The notes beneath the pieces were generated by a model that worked only from the letters and a program-made list of their open reading frames with translations, made no database searches and had not been told where the DNA came from. A stretch of 64,000 nt of DNA. It comes from Planktothrix agardhii NIES-204. Its GTDB lineage: Bacteria > Cyanobacteriota > Cyanobacteriia > Cyanobacteriales > Microcoleaceae. Location: assembly GCA_003609755.1 (NCBI GenBank), contig AP017991.1:1090001-1154000 (forward strand), in the 5' to 3' direction. A program made the position numbers and the translations under genes. Shown here in pieces: positions 1 to 12,000 of this stretch (position 1 is its first letter; the number at the start of each line of letters is the position of its first letter).

Positions 1-3000
1 TGCAGTTTTGCTAAGGAAAACTCATCTCGTTGCCAATTTAACCAAGGAATAACCGTTTTTTGAACATCATTACCCAAATATAAGGTCACATCATAGCGGA
101 ATTGGGTTAACTCATTGTCAGCCTGACCCCGTTTGGGTACGATCTCTACCCAAGAAATTTGAGGAAAACGTTGTTTGAGAGCGATAAAAAACTGAGGCTC
201 AATTAGCAATTCTTCTTCGGTGGCGACACTCTGATTCACCTGCTTTTGCCATTGTTCAAGGGTTTTATCCGCGGCGGCACGGGATAACTGTACGGCAGCA
301 TGGTAAGGCTCTAGTAAGGGCAGACTACGGATATCACCCAGGAAAATCTTCCCGTGAGCCGCGATCGCCTTCATGACCCCTTCGAGAACCTGTAATAGAT
401 AATCGACACTAGGGAAATACTGGACAACGGAGTTAATAACCACCGTATCAAAAGCCGCTTGGGGAATCCCTGCCAAATTATCGGCTGTTCGGTGGAATAA
501 TCTTACTTTCCCCGCTAAACCCTCAATTGTGCCGCATAACCGTTCCAGGTTGTCAATGGTGGCAGAGGAATAATCGGCTCCCCAATATTCCTGACAATGT
601 TTAGCCACAGGAAACAGCAATAATCCACTTCCGCAACCAATTTCTAACACTCGTTGCGGTTTTCCTGCAAGAATTCGGCTCACGGTATTCTCAACCCATT
701 CTCGCATTTCTGCGGCGGTCATCGCTTGCCCCGTATAACTACTATTCCAACCACTAATATTAAAGGTGGGGTCATCGGTTGTAGATTGGGATTGACGATA
801 GGAATCTTCATAAATCGTTTGCCAATCACTCACATATTCACTCTGCCATTGGGCAAGCTGTTCGGGTAAAACTTCACCCTTGAGAGCAGGAACCAAATAC
901 CCTACTAAATTAGTATTAAGCTTGTCATGATCATGATCACTTGCATGGTCAGCACGGGCAATCACAATCGCCTCTTGTACTAAGGGATGTTGGCCCAAAA
1001 CGGCTTCAATTTCCCCTAACTCGATACGGAAACCCCGCACTTTAACTTGGTTGTCAATCCGTCCCAGGTATTCAATCTGACCATCGGGTAAATAACGGGC
1101 TAAATCTCCCGTTTTATATAATTTTGACGGCTGCTCTCCCCCCTTATCAAGGGGGGTTAGGGGGGGATCAAGGGAGACAAACGGGTTAGAGATAAACTTC
1201 TCGGCGGTCAATTCTGGGCGATTCAGATAACCCCTGGCTAACCCCGCACCGCCAATATGTAATTCCCCTGCTACTCCGATAGGAACTGGTTGTAAATGAG
1301 GGTCTAAAATATAAATCTGCACATTGGGAATCGGGCGACCAATGGTTATTTTTTCGTCAAAAGGCGTACATTTTGCGATCGTTGCACAAACACTCCCCTC
1401 TGTTGGGCCATAACCATTAAAGAAATTTCGTCCTTGTGACCATTTTTTCACCAACTCAGGAGAACAGGCTTCCCCTGCAACAATGATAGTTTGCAGAGAG
1501 GGGAGATTTTCCCAGGGTAGAACCGCTAATGCCGACGGTGGTAACGTAATGTGGGTAATGGCATGATCCCGTAATCGCTCAATTAAGGGTAAACCAGGCA
1601 TTAAAGCGTCTTTTGCACCTAAATAAAGCGTTGCTCCCCCTCCCAAAGCCATCAAAATTTCCGAAATACAAGCATCAAAACTAAAGGAAGCAAACTGAAG
1701 CACTCGACTTAAGGGATGCACACCAAGGGTTTCAATTTGAGCTTGAGCGAGATTGCACAATCCTTTATGTTCTACCATCACGCCTTTGGGTTTACCCGTA
1801 GAACCAGAGGTATAAATCACGTTGGCCAAATTAGAGGGGGTTACTTTTGCCGTCAGGTTATCCTGGCTAGGTTGGGCAGTTTTTTCCCAAATTTCCTCTA
1901 AAAAGAGTGTTTGGCCTTGATGGTTGGGGAGTTTATCAATTAGTGAATGTTGGGTGAGCAGTAAGGGGATTTGGCTATCCTCTAGCATAAACTGTAGGCG
2001 TGCTTGGGGATATTCGGGGTCAAGGGGTAGATAGGCCCCACCTGCTTTAAGAATGCCTATTAAGGTGACAATCATCTCTAGGGAGCGTTCGACACATAAA
2101 CCGACTATTACCTCCGTTTCTACGCCTAGAGAGCGTAAATAGTGCGCCAATTGGTTGGCCCGATTATTTAATTGTGCATAGGTCAATTGTTGATTTTCAA
2201 AGACTACGGCGATCGCGTCGGGGGTGCGTTCTGCCTGTTCTTCAATCAATTGATGAATACATTTGTTGTAGGAGTAATCGGTTTTTGTCTCATTCCACTC
2301 TTTTAATAGTTGATGTTCTGGGGGGGTTAATAAGGGAAGTAAGGCTACTGGTTGCTGTGGATTTTCTACAATTGCTGCTAACAACGTTTTGAAATGAGTC
2401 ATCATGCGGGCAATAGTTTCCGCATCAAATAAATCCTTGTTATAGGAGCAAAAACCACCCAATCCTTCGGGGACATCCCACAGATAAAGCTCTAGGTCAA
2501 CCCGAACGGAATCAAGTCCCGATGCCAGATCTTCAACTTTAATCCCAGGCAAATCCCAAGGCTCCGTTGGCGCATTCTGAAGGGCAAAAACTATTTGTAT
2601 TAAAGGATTACGGTCTAAATGTCGTTCAATTTGTAATTCTTCGACCAACATCTCGAAGGGTAAATCCTGATGGTCGTAAGCGTTTTGAGTAGTTTGTTTG
2701 ACTTGGAAGAGAAAATCCTCAAAGGTCGGTTCTTGGGACAAATCAAATCTTAATACTAAGCTATTGACAAAAAAGCCAATTAATTTTTCGATTTCGGTGC
2801 GGTTGCGGTTGGCGATCGGTGAACCAATCACTAAATCGGTTTGTCCACTATAGCGAGACAGCAATACGGCAAAACCTGCCAGTAAGGTCATAAATAGGGT
2901 GCTACCAGACTTTTGGCTGAGTTTTTTAAGCTGTTGCGTCAGTTTACTATCGAGTTGCAGTTTTTCTGTGCCACCGCGAAAGGTTTGTATGGCTGGACGG

Positions 3001-6000
3001 GGGCGATCGCTCGGAAGTTGGTGCAGTAGGGGAACTCCCTTTAACTGTTGTTTCCAGTAGCTTAATTGGCGTTCTAATACTTCATTGGTTAACCATTGAC
3101 GCTGCCACACGGCGAAGTCTGCATACTGTATCGGTAAAGTCGGTAAATCTGCCTTCGTTCCTGTGCTGAAACTACGATAATAGGCTGATAATTCATCAAT
3201 TAAAACCCCTAGTGACCAACCATCCGCCGCAATATGGTGAATGGCTAGTAATAGTACATATTCATCCGCCCCTACTTGCCAGAGTTTGACCCGTAATACT
3301 GAACCATTGTCTAAATCAAAGGGTTCGGAGGCCGCTTCTGTCAACAGTTGCTCTACTTGTAGAGGCTGACTTTGTACTATGGATAACGTAAAGTTGATGC
3401 TAGAGGCGATCGCTTGAATCGGTTTATTATCCTTGAGTTTAAACTGAGTCCGTAAAGGTTCATGGCGTTGAATAATTGCCTGAAAAGCTTTTTCTAGGGC
3501 TTTAACATTGAGATTTCCTAGCAAACGCATTGTTAAATCAATGGTGTAGGCTCCACTTTCTCCTTCTAACTGATTGACAAACCAGAGACGCTCTTGAGCC
3601 CAGGAGAGGGGGATGTCATCCTGTCGGTTAAGGGGTACTATTGCTGGAAGTTTTAGCCCTGAGCCAGTTTGCAGTTCTTTTAAAATCACCGCACTTAACT
3701 GGGCAATGGTTGGGGATTCAAACAGATAACGTAGGGGTAAAGCAATTTCAAAGGCTTCCTGACAACGAGAGATAACCTGGGTAGCTAAGAGGGAATGTCC
3801 CCCTAATTCAAAGAAATTATCCTCAATACTGACTCGTTCTAATTTCAGTACCTCAGCCCAAATCTGCGCTAGTTTTTTCTCAATGGGGTTACGGGGGGCG
3901 ATATATTCACCTTTTCCCTCTAAATCGGGCGCAGGTAAGGCGCGGCGGTCTATTTTACCATTGGGAGTTAAGGGGAAAGCGTCCAGAACCACAAAAGCAC
4001 TCGGTACCATGTAGTCGGGTAACAATTTCTTGAGATTAGCTTTCAAAGATTGACCTAAGCGATCGGAGTAATTATTATTTACCTCGTCATAATTAGGAAA
4101 TAATCGTTGATAGAATGGTCGTTGTCGAAAATTATTTTTATAGTGATAGGAAACATATTCAAAGTTAATAATTTCTCCATTCTTTTTGAGCAGATGACCT
4201 TTAATGGCATAATCTGGGTTTAAATTATTTTCGCAGAGTGTCCGCTCACAAACTGCTTTAATTATATCTCCAGATTCAACCTTAATTGACGGTTCAAATA
4301 CAGGAAAATAAACGGGAAGCCAGCAATATTCATGTTTGAGAATATCGATTTCTTCACCAGCAATAGTATGCAAATTGAGCCAGACCAAAAATCCATCCAT
4401 TCGCCCATTCTTTTGAATTTCAAAATTTACCTCATGGCAAAATTCGGGGCTAATATATTCATTAAAGTTTAAGTCTTCTAAAACATCTACAGTGGATAGA
4501 ACATTGGCTTGAGGGAATTTCTTAATACATACCCTTAAGTCGAAGGGATAACCCACTTGCTCAAAGATTTTTTGGGTGTAATAGGCAGGAGTTTGAGAAA
4601 ATTGGGGATGATGTAATATTTCATCAGGAAGAGTAACAACGGCCATTTTGGTAACGCTTCTTTCAGGAATCATTAAACCATCTGGCTTAAGAAATCGTCG
4701 GGTGTTATTAATAATGATAGCTGCACCTTCCGAGCCGCCAATTGCGCCTACAATTTCTGAAACACAGACATCAGCAAGTTCTGGTATTTCTACTAGATTT
4801 GCATCACCATGAATTATGGTTATCTTATCTGCTAATCCTAATTTTTTAATCTGAGCTAATGCCTGGTGGCAAGTTTCCTCATTTCTTTCAATGGCATAAA
4901 TTTTCTTAGCACCACCTTCAACACAAAATCTGGATAAGATTGCATCTTTACCTGTGCCAATTTCAACGACTATTTTATCTTTGACTAATTGATTGATAGC
5001 CACTTTATAACTATCGTTACGTCGCTGGTCATTGGTCATCGCATAATAGAGCAAGTCGTCATAGACATAGTATTCAGCTATCGATGGCCATAGTTCTACT
5101 TTGTCTGTTGATAAGTTTTCTGGTTTCTTTGATGATTTGAGATTTTTCTGTTGTGCTACAACATAAGGGAATGGAGGTTTTTTATTCGGTTGATTTTTCT
5201 GTTGCGGTACAACGTAAGCAACTAGGCGTTTATCTCCTGGGTTATCTTCACGAGCAATCACACAAGCCGACTGTACATCTTCATTTTGACCGATTACAGC
5301 CTCAATTTCCCCCAGTTCAATACGGAATCCTCGAATTTTAACTTGATTATCAATGCGTCCTAAGTATTCAATATTACCATCAGGTAAATAACGGGCTAAA
5401 TCTCCCGTTTTATACAATTTTGATGGCTGCTCTCCCCCCTTATCAAGGGGTTCAAAAGGATTGGGAATAAACTTCTCGGCAGTCAATTCTGGGCGGTGAA
5501 GGTAGCCTCGTGCTAATCCTGCTCCTCCCAGATATAATTCTCCCGACACACCAATAGGAACGGGTTGCAAGTTTTTGTCTAGCAAATAGATTTGGGTATT
5601 CGCGATCGCCTTACCAATGGGAATCGTTGTTGCTGTAGCGGGTAAGTCCTCCACTAAATACCAAGAAGAAAACGTCGTATTTTCCGTTGGCCCATAGACA
5701 TGAAGCAAGCGTTGCGGCGCACCTTTCGACCGTACCTCTTGTGCACATTTAGGATCAACTGCTTCACCCCCAAAAAGTAAGCATCGTAAGCCACTAAAAG
5801 CTTGCGGAACTAAATTGGCTAACTGATTGAATAGGGCTGTCGTTAAAAATAAGACACTAATCTGGTTTTCCTTTAAACTTAGGGCAAACTCTTGGGGTGA
5901 GAGCAAAACTGATTTAGCGAGAATAATAATCTTAGCTCCGTTAAGCAACGCTCCCCAAATTTCAAAGGTTGCAGCATCAAAGGCGATATTAGACGCTTGA

Positions 6001-9000
6001 ACAACGCAGTCATCAGGAGTGAACTGGATGTAATTGGTATTTAATACTAGACGATTAACTGCTTGATGAGTGACAATAACACCCTTGGGAGTTCCTGTAG
6101 AACCAGAGGTATAAATCACATAAGCCAAATTTTCCGCAGAAACCGCGCTGTTAAGATTCTCCTGACTTGCTTGATTAATTTGTTCCCAATCTTTGTCTAA
6201 ACAGACGACAATAGCCTGATGATTCGGAAGAGAAACAAGCAAAGATTCTTGAGTTAACAGTATTTTAACCTGAGTATCTTGGAACATGAAGCTAATGCGT
6301 TCCTGGGGATAATCAGAGTCAATGGGAAGATAGGCCGCGCCAGCTTTAAGAATGGCCAAAAGTCCCACAATCATTTCTAAAGAACGTTCAACACAAATCG
6401 CCACAAGCTGATCAGCGACCACTCCTAAAGATTGCAAATAATGGGCTAATTGATTAGCTCGACCATTTAACTCAGCATAGGTTAATTGTTGATTTTCAAA
6501 TACCACCGCGATCGCATCAGGGGTACGTTCTGCTTGTTCCTCAAATAACTGATGAATACATTTAATTTGAGGATAATCAACCTGAGTATTATTCCACTCA
6601 ATTAATAATTGCTGTTGTTCAACTTCTGTTAATAAGGGTAATTGGGAAATCTGAGCTTGAGGATTAGCCACAATGCCCGCCAATAAGTTGACAAAATGCC
6701 CTGCTAATCGCTCAATAGTGCCGCTATCAAACAAATCAGTATTATATTCCCAGACACCCTTTAATGCGTTATCGGTATGAACCATTGCTAAGGTTAAATC
6801 AAACTTAGCGGTTGTATTTTCCGGTGGCAAATCTGTCACCGTTAATCCCGTCATTGCAATCTCAGACTTGGGTGTATTTTGCAGGACAAAAGCGACTTGA
6901 AATAGGGGAGTATGGCTCAAATCCCGTTCCGGTTGCAACGCTTCGACTAACATTTCAAAGGGTAAGTCTTGATGCGCGTAGGCATCCATTGTCACTTCCC
7001 GAACACGGGTTAATAACTGACTAAAACTCGGATTATCTGATAAATCCGTCCGCATCACTAAAGTATTAACAAAAAAGCCGATTAAACCCTCAATTTCGCC
7101 GCGATTACGATTAGCAATGGGAGTTCCTACCAAAATATCACTTGACCCTGTATAACGATACAATAAAGTATCAAAAGCAGCCAACAGCGTCATAAATAAT
7201 GTTACCCCTTGTTGGCGACTCAATTCAGTCAAAGCTTGGCTAAGTTTGGGGGAAAGGGAAAATTCTTGCTGAGTACCGACAAAGCTTTGCACCGCAGGTC
7301 GAGGGTGGTCTGTGGGAAGGGATAATAAAGCGGGGGCATCGGCTAGTTGATTTCGCCAGTAATTTAATTGAGTTTGCAGTACATCCCCTTGTAACCATTG
7401 TCTTTGCCAAATCGCAAAATCTGCATACTGAATCGGCAAGGGAGCTAAATTGGCGGGCTGATTTTGAGCATAAGCATTGTATAGGGTGGTCAGTTCGTGA
7501 ATAAATACTTCTATTGACCAACCATCACTGATGATGTGGTGCATACACACTAACAAGAGGTGTTCCGTCTCAGATAGCACCACTAAAGTGATTCTGATTA
7601 AAGATTCTTTGGCTAAATCAAAGGGTTGAGTGGCTTGTTTTTGCTTTAATTGCTCTGTTTTTTCTGCTTGCTCCTGGATGGGTAAATCTTGTAAATCAAC
7701 GACCGATATTGTCTCCCTTGTTGTTTGAATAATCTGAGTCGGTTGTCCATTAATGGTGACAAAATTAGTCCGTAATACCTCATGGCGATCGCAAATTGAC
7801 CATAAACTTTGTTCTAAGGCTCCTTGGTTGAGGTTTCCTTGTAAACGCAATACCATCGGTATATTGTACAAGGCACTATTGGGCTGCAACTGGTCTAAAA
7901 ACCATAAACGCTGTTGAGCAAAAGATAGAGGTAGTTCTGTATCCTTAGTTCTCGGTAAAATCGGGGGGACAGTTAGGGTTAGGTTTTGTTGCTGTAATGG
8001 TTCAATGAGATGGGCTAATTCCGCCACCGTCGCCGCCGCAAATAGGCTCCGCAAAGGGAGTTCTATCTTAAATAAACTACGAATACGGGACACCAATTGA
8101 GTTGCCAGTAAGGAATGTCCCCCAATTTCAAAGAAGTTATCATAAATTCCCACTTGCCCTACTTTTAGTACCTCTGTCCAAATTTGCAGCAACATCTCCT
8201 CGATCGCATTGCGGGGTGCTACATATTGATCGCGGCGATCGCCTTCTAAATTCGGTGCAGGTAAGGCGCGGCGATCAACCTTGCGATTAGTGGTCAGGGG
8301 TAAAGATTCCAGAAAAACGAAAGCTTGAGGAACCATGTACATAGGCAAATTACCAGCCAGGAACTGACGTAGTTCACTAATCATCGGTATCCGTTCATAA
8401 TGAGAGGATATCACGATGTAGGCAACTAAATACTTTTGCCCTGGAAGGTCTTCACGAATAATCACACAGGATGTCTGCACATCAAGATGTTGATTAAGTA
8501 TCGCCTCAATTTCTCCTAATTCGATACGGAAACCGCGAATTTTAACCTGATTGTCAATCCGTCCAAAACATTCAATGCTACCATTCGGCAGATAACGGGC
8601 TAAATCTCCCGTCTTATACAAACGATTGAAAGGTGCAGCAGCAAAGGGATTGTCAATAAATTTTTCAGCCGTCAATTCTGGACGATTCAGATAACCCCGC
8701 GCTAAACGAACACCGCAGAGATGCAGTTCTCCCTTAACTCCAATGGGTGCAGGTTGCAGATTTTGATCCAATATATAAGCCTTGGTGTTGGCAATGGGAC
8801 GACCGATCAGAACAGAATTCATTTTTTCTGACTGAGAATCCAGCAAATCATGAACAATCGCGGTTACAGAGGCTTCTGTAGGGCCATAGACGTTAATACA
8901 TTGAACCTGTTTTCCGACCCATTCACGCCAAATATTGACGGTTTCGGGTAAAACTGCATCTCCTCCCACTGCTACGACCCGCAGACTGGATGGCACGGTG

Positions 9001-12000
9001 GCAGAAGATTGTGAAACGGCGATCGCCCATTCATGCCAATAGGCGGGAGTAATATTTAAGAGAGTTAGGCTTTCTTGTTCAATAAAATCGGCAAAATCTG
9101 TCAAGGTTGGGAACATTTGCCAGGGTCTTAAGACTACCGTGCCACCTTTTAGCCAGGTGGGGAAAATTTCTTCCGCCGCCACATCAAAACCAAAGGATGC
9201 AAACTGTAAGACGCGATCGCTTTCGGTTAAACCAAATATTTCACTGATGCCCCAACTATGGTTAACCAAGGCTTCGTGGGTTAACATCACTCCTTTCGGT
9301 TTACCCGTTGAACCAGAAGTGTATAATACACAGAGTAAATTTTCTGGTACTACTTCACTGACGGGATTTTCCAGACTTTGAACTGTCAAGCTCTCGGCAG
9401 ATTTATCTAATACAATTACCCCCACATCTTCGACAGGTAAAGAACTGAGCAAACTTTGTTGGGTTAGCAGTAGGGAAATTTTGGCATCTTCAGCCATGTA
9501 GGATAATCTTTGCTGAGGATAATCGGGATCTAAAGGGACATAAGCTCCCCCCGCTTTGAGAACGGCTAATAATCCGACAATTACTAACAGCGATCGCTCC
9601 AAATAAATGCCGACCAAAATCTCTGCTCCCACTCCCAGAGATTGTAAGTAATGGGCTAATTGATTGGCTTGAATATTTAACTGTTGATAGGTTAATTCCA
9701 GACCTTCAAATACCACTGCTACGGCATTCGGTGTTCGTTCTGCTTGTTCTTCAAATAAATGATGAACACATTGATGGAAAGGATAATTTTTTTCTGTGGT
9801 ATTCCAATCTTTTAATAATTGTTGTGACTCTACCTCTGTTAACAAGGGTAGTTGGGAAATTTGCTGTTGAGGGTTAGCAACAATGGCTTCTAGCAATGTC
9901 ACAAAATTCCCCGCCAATCTTTCAATGGTGCTACGCTCAAACAGGTCTGTATTGTACTCCCATACTCCCCTTAATCCTTTATCGGTATTTTCCATTCCCA
10001 AGGTTAAATCAAACTTAGCCGTTGCACTTTCTGTTAACAAGGGACTGGCGGTTAATCCTATTAATTCTAACTGGGATAGGGGTTCATTTTGCAGTAAAAA
10101 ATCTACTTGAAAGAGGGGAGCATGGCTTAAATCTCGTTCTGGTTGTAAGACTTCTACTAACATCTCAAAAGGCAAATCTTGATGAGTATAAGCATCCATT
10201 GCCATTTCTCGAACGCGAATTAATAACTCATTAAAACTAGGATTCCCTGACAAGTCAGTTCGTAAAACTAAAGTATTGACAAAAAAGCCGATTAATCCTT
10301 CCAATTCACTGCGATTACGGTTAGTAATAGGCGTTCCAATTAATATGTCTTCCTGTTCCGTATAACGATAAAGTAAGATATCAAAAGCTGTTAACAGGGT
10401 CATAAACAAGGTAACACCCTGTTCTTGAGTCAGTTGGGTGAGTTTTTGGCTTAATTCCCAGGAAAGGGTAAAGGGAAGATGGGCACCAGCAAAACTCTGT
10501 ACAGCAGGTCGAGGTCGGTCTGTGGGCAGGGATAATAACGCGGGAGCATCTGCTAACTGTTTTTGCCAGTAATCTAACTGACGTTGCAGAATATCTCCCT
10601 GTAACCACTGTTTTTGCCAAAGAGTGTAATCACCGTACTGAATCGGTAACGGCTTTAAAGATGAGGGCTGATTTTGAATGTATGCGTTATAGAGGTCGGT
10701 TAATTCCTGAAGAAAGACCCCCATTGACCAGCCGTCACTGACAATATGGTGCATACAGACTAATAAAATATGTTCTGTCTCAGATAAGATGACTAAGTTT
10801 GCTCTGATTAACGGGTCACGGGCTAAGTCAAAGGGTTGAATGGCCTGGTTTTGGGTTAACTCCTGAGAGGCAATTTCCTGTTCACTACTAGATAAGTGTT
10901 GTAAATCAACGATGTTCACTGTCCAGGGGGTTTGCGTTTGTATAACCTGAGTAGCGACACCATCAACGCTAATGAAGTTAGTCCTTAAGGCTTCATGGCG
11001 ATCGCAAATTTCCTCTAAACTCTGGATCAAAACGTCTTGATTAAGGTTTCCCTCTAAATGCAAAGCTAGGGGAATATTGTAAAAAGAACTATCGGACTCA
11101 AATTGATCTAAAAACCAAAGACGAGTCTGGGCAAAAGATAAAGGTAATTCTGTATCTTTTTCCCTGGGTAAAATAGGGAGTTCCGTTCGTTCTTCCTGTT
11201 CCGAAACTCGTTTGATAACCTGAGCTAATGCGGCTACGGTCGGGGCAACAAACAACTCCCGTAAAGGCATTTCTACCTTGAAAGCTTTACGGATGCGCGA
11301 AATCAGTTGAGTTGCTAATAATGAATGTCCGCCTAACTCAAAGAAGTTATCGTGAATACCCACCTGTTCAACTTTTAGGACTTTTACCCAAATAGAGGCC
11401 AAAATCTCCTCAATGGGATTACGCGGCGCGACGTATTGTTCTTCGCTTTGGAAGTCGGGAGCAGGTAAGGCACGGCGATCCACTTTACCATTAGACGTTA
11501 GGGGTAGGGATTCCAAAATGACAAAGGCACTAGGAACCATATACTCTGGTAACTGAGCTTTCAGAAATTGCCGCAGTTCCGTAACAGCAAGCAAACCTTG
11601 CTCTTGTCGGTTAGAAATTCCCTCTTGGGGGACAATGTAGGCAACTAAACGTTTTTGCTCTGTCTCATCTTCCCTGGCAATAACAATAGCGGTTTTGACT
11701 GCGCTATGCTGACTGAGAATGGTTTCAATTTCCCCTAATTCAATGCGGAAACCTCGAATTTTTACTTGATTATCAATCCGTCCTAAATACTCAATATTGC
11801 CATCAGGTAAATAGCGACATAAATCCCCCGTTTTATATAATTTTGACGACTCATTACTTCCCTTATTAATGGGATTTGGGGGGATCAAACCCTCCTCCTC
11901 AAAAGGGTTAGGAATAAATTTTTCTTGGGTTAACTCTGGACGATTGAGATAACCTCTGGCTAACCCCGCTCCGCCAATATGTAATTCTCCAGCTACCCCC

